Assembly: GCA_934317185.1 (NCBI GenBank)
Contig: CAKREJ010000007.1
Span: forward strand, 1 to 36,498
Reading direction: 5' to 3'
Source of the DNA: an uncultured Anaerobutyricum sp.
GTDB taxonomy: Bacteria > Bacillota > Clostridia > Lachnospirales > Lachnospiraceae
DNA length: 36,498 nt
Of the stretch, positions 7,861 to 16,250 are shown piece by piece; the first letter of the stretch is position 1; the number at the start of each line of letters is the position of its first letter. The notes under the pieces are model-generated. The model was not told where the DNA came from and made no database searches. It saw nothing but the letters and a program-made list of their open reading frames with translations. The translations under genes and the position numbers were made by a program.

Positions 7861-8051
7861 GTTTAATTCCCATTTTTTCTGGAGCAGGCAAACAGAAAAA
7901 CAAAAAAGAAATATTGATAAAATGTGACCTCGGAGCGAGTAAAGAATGTGAGTCACCTACGAACATTCTTCACACAGCGACTACTGGCACATTTTATCAA
8001 TATTTCTTTTTTATTTTTCGTCTGTTCCTAAACTAAAGATGAGAATTAAAC
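7861..8051 (-). repeat. nested-palindrome repeat, copy B with outer arms
   Basis: Oriented opposite to copy A. Read on the minus strand: outer arm (8051-8039), GGAACAGACGAAAAATAAAA, stem arm GAAATATTGATAAAAT, GTGCCAGTAGTCGC, a central hairpin GAAGAATG/CATTCTT, GCTCCGAGGTCAC, the complementary stem arm ATTTTATCAATATTTC, a T-rich right end with CTGTTTGCCTGCTCC, and outer arm (7873-7861). The outer arms pair at 12 of 13 positions, and the first contains the spoVT stop codon. The region between copies A and B (7715-7860) holds no gene, but has a CTCTCCCCTTCT block (7837-7848) also found, inverted, beside copy C. Confidence 0.85.
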
Positions 8052-8588
8052 CGTAGTCTGCTTTCCTAAGAATTCGGCTGCGACTATGACTACTTTTTTC
8101 TCAAATTCTCCGACTTTTTGTTTTTTATCTTTTGCCTGTATGATAACGGCTCCGATAATCTGCCCGTTACTGCGGATTGCCTGACAGACTTGTGCCGCTT
8201 CCTCTATCCCATCAACTACGGGAATAAAACGATTCCGTTCTGAAAGGGGCAGCTTCTCGTCTTTGTCATCTAAAATGCTCTCCAGCATCGGACTGATCTG
8301 CTTTCCGATCATCTTCTTTTGAGCATATCCGGCAACAGCTATGACCTTTTCACGGTCCGTTATAAAAACCATCATACCGGTCTGCTGTGCCACACAGTCT
8401 GCAAACTCTGCTGACAAAACCGTCATTTCCGAAAAAGGCATAAACTTTCGTAAAACGATTCCCCCGTCCCCGTCTGTATAAATTTCCAGCGGCATTCCAT
8501 CTTTAACCTTAAGAGTCTTTCTTATCTCTTTTGGTATGACAACTCTGCCAAGATCATCTATTCTTCTTACAATTCCTGTTGCTTTCAT
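8046..8588 (-). CDS. spoVT: stage V sporulation regulator SpoVT
   Basis: AbrB-family DNA-binding protein that tunes late forespore (sigma-G) genes. 180 residues: the N-terminal swapped-hairpin domain MKATGIVRRIDDLGRVVIPK (about 1-50) is nearly identical to that of known SpoVT, followed by a GAF-like C-terminal domain (about 55-178) ending GAVIIQAKD...AAEFLGKQ. AGGAGG lies ten bases before the ATG. A sigma-G-like promoter precedes it, in keeping with its known control. It lies near HU-rqcP-yabPQ as in B. subtilis, where spoVT is also in this neighbourhood. The stop codon is within one arm of repeat copy B. Confidence 0.93.
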   Translation of the reverse strand: MKATGIVRRIDDLGRVVIPKEIRKTLKVKDGMPLEIYTDGDGGIVLRKFMPFSEMTVLSAEFADCVAQQTGMMVFITDREKVIAVAGYAQKKMIGKQISPMLESILDDKDEKLPLSERNRFIPVVDGIEEAAQVCQAIRSNGQIIGAVIIQAKDKKQKVGEFEKKVVIVAAEFLGKQTTV

Positions 8589-8618
8589 AATACATATTCC
8601 TCCTGCATACCACTATTT

Positions 8619-8648
8619 TCATATGAACTGTCTTATCAGTAGTATGCA
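8619..8648 (-). promoter_or_regulatory. sigma-G/F-like promoter of spoVT
   Basis: On the minus strand TGCATA (8648-8643), 17 bases, then CATATGA (8625-8619), about 30 bases before the start codon. This resembles the forespore pattern TGNATA-N17/18-CATANTA. spoVT is sigma-G-dependent in B. subtilis. One or two deviations in the -10 make this a likely, not certain, match. Confidence 0.5.
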
Positions 8649-8708
8649 AAAAGCAAAAATAAATATACATTATATTCTAAGTACATTCTATATGATATAT
8701 TCTATCTA

Positions 8709-9785
8709 TTACATCAGGAATTCTTCTACTTCTTTCCATGCCTCTCTGGATTCCTTCATTTTTTTCATGCCAAGCTGAAATACATGAAACATTTCATTAT
8801 AAACTGTTAGCTTTACTTCACAGCCGGCTTCCTTTGCCTTTTTTGCTGCCCTCACACTGTCGCTTAAAAGCATTTCGGCTCCACCTACCTGAAAAAGCAT
8901 TGGAGGAAGTCCCTGATACTCTCCGTAAAATGGAGAAATATATGGTGTTTTCGGATCTTTATCCCCGTAATATGCATTACTGTAGATCATGCTGTTTGTC
9001 GTATTTCCAAAGAGAGGGTCTTTCTCAAAATTTGTTTCGTAAGAATCTCCGGTTGCAGCCAGATCGGTCCACGGAGACATCAGTACAAGCTTTTTCGGTA
9101 AAGGTTCGCCTTTGTCCTTTAAATAAAGGCAAAGTGCCAGTGCCAGTCCTCCTCCGGCAGAATCTCCGGCAATAATAATCTGCTCTCCACTGCAGCCCAT
9201 ATCTAAAAGCCACCGATAAGCTGCATAAGCATCCTCTAATGCCGCCGGATAAGGATCTTCCGGAGCGACACGGTAATCTACAGATAAAACCGCCCGTTCT
9301 CCCTTCATTTTTGCATACAATACCGCAAAATCCCGATATGCATTTCTTATCTTTCCAATATATCCACCTCCGTGAAGCTGAAGAACAACCTCACGATTCT
9401 CTGTTAATAATCTTTCTGCAGTATCTTCTGTCCTTAAGTCTGCTTTTTCTTCAGCAAAGAATTCATTCTGATGCAGTAACAATTCCATTGAAAAATTCGG
9501 AAGCTGAATCGGAACGAGAGAAAATCCCTTCGGCGGATGCCAGGCAGGTTCCATTTCCGGTGCTCTTTTCCGAAAAGTTCCATCCTGAATCAATGGTCCG
9601 ATTCCATGAAGAGAAGTCGCAAGTGCAATAACATTCTTTGATACCACCGCTGCCAGACTAATCGACTTATCCTTTCTCCTCTTCTTGCGCATCGCCCTGT
9701 CCTGACGTATTCTTCTTTCTATCTCAGACTTATCCACAGTCTTTTTTCTTCTTACACTACTTGTCCCCAAATTTCTTCTACTCAT
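8709..9785 (-). CDS. alpha/beta hydrolase, hormone-sensitive lipase family
   Basis: Serine hydrolase of the HSL/carboxylesterase family, 358 residues. It shows the oxyanion motif HGGGY (138-142), DYRVAPE (170-176), the nucleophile motif GDSAGG (Ser209), an acidic residue near Asp309 (AEMLLSDS) and the catalytic His334 (EMFHVF), a complete triad. The N-terminus (1-45) is very basic, rich in Arg and Lys, and has no signal peptide, so the enzyme is probably cytoplasmic or bound to the inner face of the membrane. It lies 53 bases after a zinc-ribbon membrane protein gene and downstream of an acyltransferase gene, all in one direction. It may remove acyl groups from the same kind of lipid or alcohol the acyltransferase uses. 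The substrate is unknown. Confidence 0.85.
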   Translation of the reverse strand: MSRRNLGTSSVRRKKTVDKSEIERRIRQDRAMRKKRRKDKSISLAAVVSKNVIALATSLHGIGPLIQDGTFRKRAPEMEPAWHPPKGFSLVPIQLPNFSMELLLHQNEFFAEEKADLRTEDTAERLLTENREVVLQLHGGGYIGKIRNAYRDFAVLYAKMKGERAVLSVDYRVAPEDPYPAALEDAYAAYRWLLDMGCSGEQIIIAGDSAGGGLALALCLYLKDKGEPLPKKLVLMSPWTDLAATGDSYETNFEKDPLFGNTTNSMIYSNAYYGDKDPKTPYISPFYGEYQGLPPMLFQVGGAEMLLSDSVRAAKKAKEAGCEVKLTVYNEMFHVFQLGMKKMKESREAWKEVEEFLM

Positions 9786-9838
9786 TCACACATCCCTGTT
9801 CTCTGTTTTAAACTTTACTTTATATTTCCCTGTGAAAA

Positions 9839-10594
9839 CTATATATGAAGCTTTCGCTTTAATTCATTCTTAGCTTTTCTGTCTCCGATTATCATTGTTC
9901 CACTCCATAGCAGGACGGACAGGCCAAGTGCGATCCATGCAAGTACAATATGATGAAAATAACCCGTAAAATGTAATACGACATCCACTATACTAAGGGC
10001 AACTGCCGCAAGCTGCATAAGCAGATAATTCTGCCAGCTTGATGAATTAACACTCATACAGATGATGATTGCCAGTACCAGTCCATAAATAATACATGGA
10101 AGACCAAACTCCAGCGACCATCCCTTCCAGTCCAGAGAATAATCAATCAATACCAGCAAGCCAAGTATGATAAAAATCTGTGTATAAATCTTACGGATGT
10201 GCCCCTGTCTCCTGCTAAGAATATCCCAAAGTGTCAAAATCAGATAAGCAATAATACCACCCGTTACAACCGACCAGTATTTCGGTGCCACAGCAAAGGT
10301 AAGATAATTTATAAACACAAGTACCATCTCTAATGCAAGTGAAATAAATAAAAGAATACTCCCTGCCTTACGAAAGCGTCTTGTATTTTTCTTTACATCA
10401 GGATACCCCGGACCTTGTATTCCGGATACTTTATCTGTCACAGAAACTTCATCTATACTCTGTGCTTTGCTATGCTGCACGTTATGACCAGCCTTTTGTC
10501 CTTCTGCCTTTTCTTCTGTCAATATCGTATGGCATAACGGACAGACAATCGTATCATCTGCAACCCAGACGTTGCATCTTTTACATTTATTCAC
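9839..10594 (-). CDS. zinc-ribbon membrane protein (DUF6320-like)
   Basis: 251 residues. The N-terminus has two CxxC pairs (C4/C7 and C18/C21), a zinc ribbon, followed by a polar linker (about 25-72) and six hydrophobic helices (about 75-240). The start is GTG at 10594, with GAGGGG eight bases before it. It lies 32 bases after the acyltransferase gene and 53 before the hydrolase, so the three are probably one transcript. I recall such proteins as DUF6320 in Lachnospiraceae beside the same two neighbours; no molecular function is known. It might anchor or regulate the two enzymes at the membrane. Confidence 0.75.
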   Translation of the reverse strand: MNKCKRCNVWVADDTIVCPLCHTILTEEKAEGQKAGHNVQHSKAQSIDEVSVTDKVSGIQGPGYPDVKKNTRRFRKAGSILLFISLALEMVLVFINYLTFAVAPKYWSVVTGGIIAYLILTLWDILSRRQGHIRKIYTQIFIILGLLVLIDYSLDWKGWSLEFGLPCIIYGLVLAIIICMSVNSSSWQNYLLMQLAAVALSIVDVVLHFTGYFHHIVLAWIALGLSVLLWSGTMIIGDRKAKNELKRKLHI

Positions 10595-10626
10595 AACAAA
10601 ATCCCCTCTCCAAAAAGAATACTTCG

Positions 10627-11913
10627 TTAATCATAATATACCCCATTCGTTTCTATCTCGACATGAATGCCATCCTCTGCAAGACTTCTGAAAAACACCT
10701 TTTGTACCGAAGTATCCTTTAAAAGTGAGCTAAAAGTAAACGTCAGCTCGTCCCCGTAAGAACAGACAGTTGCCTTTGTGTTCTGCCCGACAGATGGAGA
10801 CAGTACAATCTGAAAACGCTTAATATACGGCTGATATACTTCATCCACCATCATACGTCCCATATTCGTAATTGTTGTTGTCGTCGCCTTTGCACTTGTT
10901 AAATATACCGACTTAATCGCCGGCTTTTTCAGAAAAAGAGGTACTACACGCAATGCGTAATTCTTCTGATTTGAAACATTATACGCAATCATCTTCTCCA
11001 GATTTTCCTGCGTGATCTGTCTCTTTAACTCCGCCTGTACAAGCTTCATTACCTCCTGACGCTCGTACCTTTCTTTTTCCGGTAAAAAAGACGCACTCAC
11101 CATCGCAAAGAAATTCCTCGTCGTCATGGATTCGAAAAATGGTCGCAGATTCACCGGAACACATAGCACGATCGGCTTTTTGGAAACATTTTCATGTAAA
11201 TACCCTTTATAAATACTATATACAAAAACACCCGACAAATATTCATTAATACTCATTCCGAGTTCTCGTGCTTTTGCTTTAAGCTGCTTTACCGACATAT
11301 AACCATGAATCACTCCAAGCTCGCCATGAACCAGCTTCTCTCCCTTTAGATGTACTGCCGGAACAGACTTATATGCTTTTTTCCCCGCCTTTTTATAATT
11401 CTTCAGATAACTGTCTTCGGTATCAAGCGATGTATCATCCGAAAGCCTGTCACTGGTCTCGCCGGAAAGCTGTGGATAGCAAATCCGCAAATACTGATAC
11501 GTCAGCTCTCGCAAAAAATTCACCGCTCCCATCCCATCTGCAAGTGCGTGAAATACCTCCAGATTAATTCTGTTTTTATAATAAGTAACACGAAAAAGAT
11601 AGTTTCTATTCTCGTGACGTTCCACATAACGACATGGGAAATCCTGTTCTTCCCGAACAATAGGTTCTCCTTTTATATTTGTTTCAAAATAATACCAGAA
11701 CATTCCTGTTCTCATACGAACATTCATCGTATCAAACCACGGCAGAACCTGCTCTAGTGCTTCCTGCAAACACTCCGGGCGAATATCCTCCGAGAGAATG
11801 ACCGCAATTCTAAATACATTTGTCATCGTCTCATTCGCAATAACCGGGAAAAGATTTGCCGTATTATCAAGCTTCTCCCAACGCATTTCCTTTTTCTGGA
11901 CCCTGCTCTTCAT
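10627..11913 (-). CDS. HxxxDG acyltransferase (alcohol acetyltransferase/condensation-like)
   Basis: 428 residues of the chloramphenicol-acetyltransferase-like superfamily related to PapA5, condensation domains and COG4908. The active-site motif HALADGMG has His122, Asp126 and Gly127 of HxxxDG. The KKPIVLCVPVNLRPF block and the late NMGR segment also fit the fold. No carrier-protein domain or NRPS gene is near, so a stand-alone acyl transfer onto an alcohol or lipid is more likely than peptide synthesis. GAGG lies seven bases before the ATG. First gene of a three-gene set with the DUF6320-like protein and the hydrolase. Donor and acceptor cannot be told from the sequence. Confidence 0.75.
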   Translation of the reverse strand: MKSRVQKKEMRWEKLDNTANLFPVIANETMTNVFRIAVILSEDIRPECLQEALEQVLPWFDTMNVRMRTGMFWYYFETNIKGEPIVREEQDFPCRYVERHENRNYLFRVTYYKNRINLEVFHALADGMGAVNFLRELTYQYLRICYPQLSGETSDRLSDDTSLDTEDSYLKNYKKAGKKAYKSVPAVHLKGEKLVHGELGVIHGYMSVKQLKAKARELGMSINEYLSGVFVYSIYKGYLHENVSKKPIVLCVPVNLRPFFESMTTRNFFAMVSASFLPEKERYERQEVMKLVQAELKRQITQENLEKMIAYNVSNQKNYALRVVPLFLKKPAIKSVYLTSAKATTTTITNMGRMMVDEVYQPYIKRFQIVLSPSVGQNTKATVCSYGDELTFTFSSLLKDTSVQKVFFRSLAEDGIHVEIETNGVYYD

Positions 11914-11956
11914 AAATTTTCCTCGTCTATTTGCTCATTTCATACTTTTGTCTGTA

Positions 11957-11995
11957 CAAAAACATCCCTGACAAATACTCTCTATCTGTCAGGGA
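11957..11995 (-). terminator. terminator after the BlaI-type gene
   Basis: Nine-base-pair hairpin TCCCTGACA/TGTCAGGGA (11965-11973 and 11987-11995), followed on the minus strand by a T-rich tail. It lies between the BlaI-type repressor gene and the acyltransferase gene, which probably have separate promoters. Confidence 0.75.
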
Positions 11996-12039
11996 CGGAT
12001 AAACTTCTCCTATATACTCCCCGATAAAACAGGAAAAAT

Positions 12040-12429
12040 CTATTTCAGCTCTCTTAATTCCTGACGGCGAGCCTTAATTCCTGCTGCTATTTCTTCAAGT
12101 GTTTCCAAATCTTCTACTTCATTCAACAGCTCTTCGTAGATTCTCTTTCTTTCTTCTGCAGTTGCATTACCCATTACTTTCTCAATGTAATACTTTTCCT
12201 GTGTCATTGTCGGCTTAAAGGTACGGGCATAATTCTTTGTAGTCTTTTTAAAACCTGCCACCTCAAGAATTCCTTTTTCAAGTAATGCATTGATCAGCAA
12301 ATGAACAGAACTGTTTTTCCACTCTTTATCTCCTGAAACCTTAATGATCTCCGTAGCAGTTAACGGCTCTTCCTGTTCCCACATTACCTCCATAATAGCT
12401 AACTCACTTTTTGTTAAATGTTTTACCAT
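12040..12429 (-). CDS. BlaI/MecI/CopY-family transcriptional repressor
   Basis: 129-residue winged-helix repressor: LTKSELAIMEVMWEQEEPLTATEII, then the recognition region WKNSSVHLLINALLEKG, and a helical dimer tail with MTQEKYYIEK typical of BlaI. AAGGAG lies eight bases before the ATG. No BlaR1-type sensor peptidase is next to it, so it is an orphan member; its ligand or partner must be elsewhere. It lies 77 bases after the YfhO-family gene on the same strand, with a short perfect dyad (GCATTC-AA-GAATGC, 12479-12492) in the gap. The targets are not known. Confidence 0.85.
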   Translation of the reverse strand: MVKHLTKSELAIMEVMWEQEEPLTATEIIKVSGDKEWKNSSVHLLINALLEKGILEVAGFKKTTKNYARTFKPTMTQEKYYIEKVMGNATAEERKRIYEELLNEVEDLETLEEIAAGIKARRQELRELK

Positions 12430-12506
12430 AATGTTCTCTCCTTAAACTTTTATATATGACATTATTTACATTTTAATAGCATTCAAGAATGCCTGTCTTC
12501 TCCTGA

Positions 12507-15500
12507 TCATAAACTTGCCCGTCTTCTTCGAACAATATTAAATATAATAATTGCTGCAAATACAATAATACCTCCTGCACTTATCATAAAAGCAAGCTTA
12601 ATTCCCGGAAGCTCATAATGAAGCTTAATATCATGACTTCCTTTTTTCAGGTTGATTCCGATATACTGATAATTCACTCTCTGAATATCTGCTTTTTTAC
12701 CATCCACATAGGCAGTCCATCCCTTCTGATAAGGAAGCGTTATCACTAACATCTTGTCCTTATCTACGGTGATATTTCCTGTCACCGTGTTCTTCTCGGC
12801 CTTTGCATTCTTCAAAGAGTTCTCCTTTAGAGCATTCACTTTATCTGCATAATCATCCATCTTCTGAAAATAAACCGCTATGTCTTTATACTCCAAAGTT
12901 CCGACATCGTTAAACTTCAAAGTACATTTATTCAGCGAATCTTTTCGATATCCCAGATTGAAAAGATACTCCTCCTGTCCGGTGCTGTATGCATCTATGC
13001 GGAACTTATGAGTATATTTCACACCCGGAGCAAGGACTCTGGTCAGTATAAAATGTTCCTTTGCATCTTTTTCGGCAAAAATATCTCCCTTAAAAGAAAG
13101 ATATGTCTCGGCATTCGCCGGTGCATCAAAAAAGAACTTCATCGTAGCTCCCGGCTTCTCTATCTCTATCTTTCCATCATGCATAGAAACACCGTTGAGC
13201 TTTATCTTCTTAATCTTTGCTTTCTGTGCCGTAAGAGGAAGCTTTTCTGTCACAGTAAGATTACTGTTCTTCTTTATATCCTTCTCCTCGACAACCGCCG
13301 CTAACATGGAAATCTCCTGTTTCTGTGCTGCCGGATATTTATCTGCAGCCTCTGTACTTATTATTTTATCGTAAGTATACCCCAGTGGCAAGGAATATTG
13401 GTTCTCATAAATAGAATATTTTTTATTCTTTGTTTCCTGTACCTTTTTATAACCATATGGCATCGTCGCCGTATTTTTCTTCTCCCTGCCTATATACTTT
13501 ACACTGGCGAGTGTATTCAGATACGTCCGGAAATTATAATCATATATACTTACGATATTCCACCGGCAATTCCCCATCGCATTATTATAGTTTACGATAC
13601 CTCCATTTAATGTACTGCTAAATGTTGAAACATCATTATAGCCGTATAACATACTGGAAGAACGCAGCGTTCCCTTTGTAACAAGATTCGTACTCCGGTA
13701 AAAATCTTCCTTCTCTATTCCAGGTATCTTATCAAGATTCTTCAATGCCGTTGCCGAAATCTTCTTCTTCGACTCTCCAACAGATACATAGGTATCCAGA
13801 TGACTTGAAGCTTCATCTCCTGATGTAATAAACCACTTCGCATTAAGAAATACAGTAAATGCGGTCATTACAAGAATTGCGGTACGGAATTGCCTTTTCG
13901 ATACAGCAATCTTATCACTATTTAACAAAAACAATATTACGAGTGTCATTGCCAGTAAAGAAAATACTCCATATACACTAGTCACATACAATTTATCTGA
14001 AAAGACAGTCACAAGTCCATAAAGACCGGTAATTCCAGTCATTATCCCAAGCTCCTTGCCCGTAAGCTCACACATTTTGTCGAGTCCTTCTGCAAGCACA
14101 AAGGCAACAACCACAGCATAAATATAACCCCAGCGGTTATTTACGTTACTAAATCCACTGAAAATATATCCACATACAGGGAAGAAACAGCATGCCGTAA
14201 ATAAAACAAAGAGCCAGCGAAGCTCCTTCCGGTTCTTTCTTGTAAACAGCAGCACGACCGCCAGTAATGCGATCGGAGCAAATCCAAGCTTAAGCCATAA
14301 ACCAGAGGTAAAATTATCTGATATATAAGATGTAAAAAAGTCAACCAGCCATTCTGTACGATAATATAGTGGCGTTATACTTAAGAAAGAACTGATCTTC
14401 CCACCACCGCTTCGGCTTGAACCCATATAACTTCCAAAAGAAGTAAATAAGGAAATAATACCTATCGAGGCTCCTAACACATAGCTTCCTACTATAATAA
14501 GACCTCTCTCAAAAAATACTTTCCAATTCCGATACTCCTTCGTGCATACGATTCTTAAAATGAAATATACACCAAGTGCAATTGTATTCATATATAAGAA
14601 ATAATACGAACACAACAATGAGGTTGCGACTAAAGCCGTAAGCATATACCACTTTCTGCTGCGAATAAGTCTCTCCATCGCAACAACAAGCACCGGAAGT
14701 AAGATCATCGGTGTGAGGAACTGTCCATGTTTCGTTCCTGCATAAACCGCATAGCCAGAAAATGCATATACGATACTTGCTGTATATGCAGCAAAGTGTG
14801 ACTTTTTAAAATAAAGCACCAGACATGACATACTAAGTCCTGCCAGAAAATATCTAAGTATAATTAAAATACTGTATGCCGCTTCCAAATGATCGGCGGA
14901 AAATAATAAATATAACCAATAAATCGGGTCATAACTGATTGCTACTGTTGCACCCAATCCTGTCGTAAAATCATACTGCTTAAAATCAAAATTCCCACTG
15001 AAAATATCTTTAAATATTTCCGGAATATATTGAATGAATCTGTAAGCCTTTGGAACATACTGTCCAAGTCCGTCCGCCGCCCAGATTAATGTCTTCCCTT
15101 CTGAAACATACGGATAGAAAATGAGAACTGCCATAACAATAAACAGCATCGTATATCCAACAAAATATCGAAGCAGTGAACGACGATTCTCCTGTCCATC
15201 TGCTGATGCCGGAGTTACTATTCCTGTCCACACCTTCCATATAGCATGAACTACGGCTTCTTCCACCGTTTTGTAAATTCCCAAAAACGGAACACAGATA
15301 TTCACTGCTATAAATGCTAAAAACATTCCCAAGAAGGCAAAGCAAGCTGCCTTCAGATGCAGCACAGCAAAGATTCCTGCCATAATAAAGCACACAGCCT
15401 CTATTATAAAATTCTTCTTTATAAGAAATGTCTCCTGCCTTTCTTTCGCACAGAAAACTCCCCAGAAAAATACAAAAATCTGACTGTTAATCGCAATCGC

Positions 15501-16061
15501 ATTCGTACGATCCCCGCCAATGAAAATTCCTGCCAGTCCATAACCTGTAATTCCTTCCGGTAAAAATACCGGTAAAAAAGCAAGAATACAGATTAAAAGA
15601 AGTAAAATCGGCTTCTTCATCCATTTTGAAATAGAATCCCACCAATAAGCACAAATCAAAAATACAATACATACCGATAAAAAAATCGAAGAAATCTCAA
15701 AGATTTTGATAAATGTAATAAACTGTCTTATCACATTTAAAAATCCTGCTCTCTTTATAATAACCTCATAAAGAATTCCCAATGCACCGTATAAACCCAG
15801 ACTATATGCCGCACACCGCAGCATATGCCCCTTAAAATCCTGATTCCTTTCCCTCTGCACCTGAATATAATATCCAACAGCAAAAAAGATTCCCGATACA
15901 TAAACAACCTGCGTCATTCTGGTAAGTATATGTATTGCCGATATACTGCCAAACTTATGATGCAGTGCTGTCATAACGAGAAATACAAAATAGAAAGCTA
16001 CGATAAGCTCTCTGGAAAAAACTTCACGTTTTGAAGTTCCATTTTTCCCCTGTATATACAT
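12507..16061 (-). CDS. YfhO-family membrane glycosyltransferase, large two-part form
   Basis: 1184-residue polytopic membrane protein. From about residue 290 it matches the YfhO family: ADGLGQYVPKAYRF after the first helix, the long helix array, FSNVNNRWGYIYAVVVAFVLAEG, then a soluble extracytoplasmic part (about 770-1140) and a last helix followed by RRRR. B. subtilis YfhO transfers sugars from an undecaprenyl-phosphate carrier to lipoteichoic acid with the help of CsbB. The first 270 residues add about eight to nine further helices, beginning RELIVAFYFVFLVMTALHH, which resemble acyltransferase-3-type membrane domains, though I cannot confirm the active residues. It has its own promoter and AGGAGG site. 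It is a candidate acceptor enzyme for the ArnC-like transferase product at 19.5 kb; this link is inference. Confidence 0.82.
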   Translation of the reverse strand: MYIQGKNGTSKREVFSRELIVAFYFVFLVMTALHHKFGSISAIHILTRMTQVVYVSGIFFAVGYYIQVQRERNQDFKGHMLRCAAYSLGLYGALGILYEVIIKRAGFLNVIRQFITFIKIFEISSIFLSVCIVFLICAYWWDSISKWMKKPILLLLICILAFLPVFLPEGITGYGLAGIFIGGDRTNAIAINSQIFVFFWGVFCAKERQETFLIKKNFIIEAVCFIMAGIFAVLHLKAACFAFLGMFLAFIAVNICVPFLGIYKTVEEAVVHAIWKVWTGIVTPASADGQENRRSLLRYFVGYTMLFIVMAVLIFYPYVSEGKTLIWAADGLGQYVPKAYRFIQYIPEIFKDIFSGNFDFKQYDFTTGLGATVAISYDPIYWLYLLFSADHLEAAYSILIILRYFLAGLSMSCLVLYFKKSHFAAYTASIVYAFSGYAVYAGTKHGQFLTPMILLPVLVVAMERLIRSRKWYMLTALVATSLLCSYYFLYMNTIALGVYFILRIVCTKEYRNWKVFFERGLIIVGSYVLGASIGIISLFTSFGSYMGSSRSGGGKISSFLSITPLYYRTEWLVDFFTSYISDNFTSGLWLKLGFAPIALLAVVLLFTRKNRKELRWLFVLFTACCFFPVCGYIFSGFSNVNNRWGYIYAVVVAFVLAEGLDKMCELTGKELGIMTGITGLYGLVTVFSDKLYVTSVYGVFSLLAMTLVILFLLNSDKIAVSKRQFRTAILVMTAFTVFLNAKWFITSGDEASSHLDTYVSVGESKKKISATALKNLDKIPGIEKEDFYRSTNLVTKGTLRSSSMLYGYNDVSTFSSTLNGGIVNYNNAMGNCRWNIVSIYDYNFRTYLNTLASVKYIGREKKNTATMPYGYKKVQETKNKKYSIYENQYSLPLGYTYDKIISTEAADKYPAAQKQEISMLAAVVEEKDIKKNSNLTVTEKLPLTAQKAKIKKIKLNGVSMHDGKIEIEKPGATMKFFFDAPANAETYLSFKGDIFAEKDAKEHFILTRVLAPGVKYTHKFRIDAYSTGQEEYLFNLGYRKDSLNKCTLKFNDVGTLEYKDIAVYFQKMDDYADKVNALKENSLKNAKAEKNTVTGNITVDKDKMLVITLPYQKGWTAYVDGKKADIQRVNYQYIGINLKKGSHDIKLHYELPGIKLAFMISAGGIIVFAAIIIFNIVRRRRASL

Positions 16062-16094
16062 TTTCCAATCCTCCTGTCTTTATCACATACAGCT

Positions 16095-16123
16095 ATTGTA
16101 CGTCATTGGCTCCAAATTTGCAA
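16095..16123 (-). promoter_or_regulatory. sigma-A promoter of the YfhO-family gene
   Basis: Minus strand TTGCAA (16123-16118), a 17-base spacer and TACAAT (16100-16095), about 35 bases before the start codon. Confidence 0.65.
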
Positions 16124-16193
16124 TATATGACTCATTTCGTTCTTTCTTCCGTCTCATAAGATAAATCAGACCAGACAAAAAAGCAAAAAACAA

Positions 16194-16245
16194 AAAAATC
16201 TTATAATCGCAATGACAAATGACTCATCTACGATTATAAGATTTT
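16194..16245 (-). terminator. terminator after the YkuD gene
   Basis: A perfect 14-base stem (AAATCTTATAATCG at 16196-16209 with its complement at 16231-16244) and a 21-base loop, followed on the minus strand by T runs. It resembles the palindromic repeat family in having a long AT-rich stem with a T-rich exit, but lacks the conserved GTGCCAGTAGTCGC core. Confidence 0.7.
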
Positions 16246-16250
16246 AATAA

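Noticed and set aside
7742..7966. 74-codon minus-strand frame across repeat copy B and the spacer
   Set aside because: The frame exists because the palindrome is open in several frames (LAPRSHF arises from the GCTCCGAGGTCAC core). A similar peptide arises from copy C. No ribosome binding site or codon bias; explained by the repeat.
7628..8051. Retron, group II intron, integron attC or CRISPR origin for the palindromes
   Set aside because: No reverse transcriptase, intron-encoded protein, integrase or Cas gene is near; no regular spacer array; conserved blocks do not match attC core sites as I know them.
12479..12492. Perfect dyad GCATTC-AA-GAATGC as a BlaI-type operator or terminator
   Set aside because: It does not carry the TACA/TGTA pattern of known BlaI operators, has no good T run, and is too short to call. 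Mentioned only in the regulator entry.
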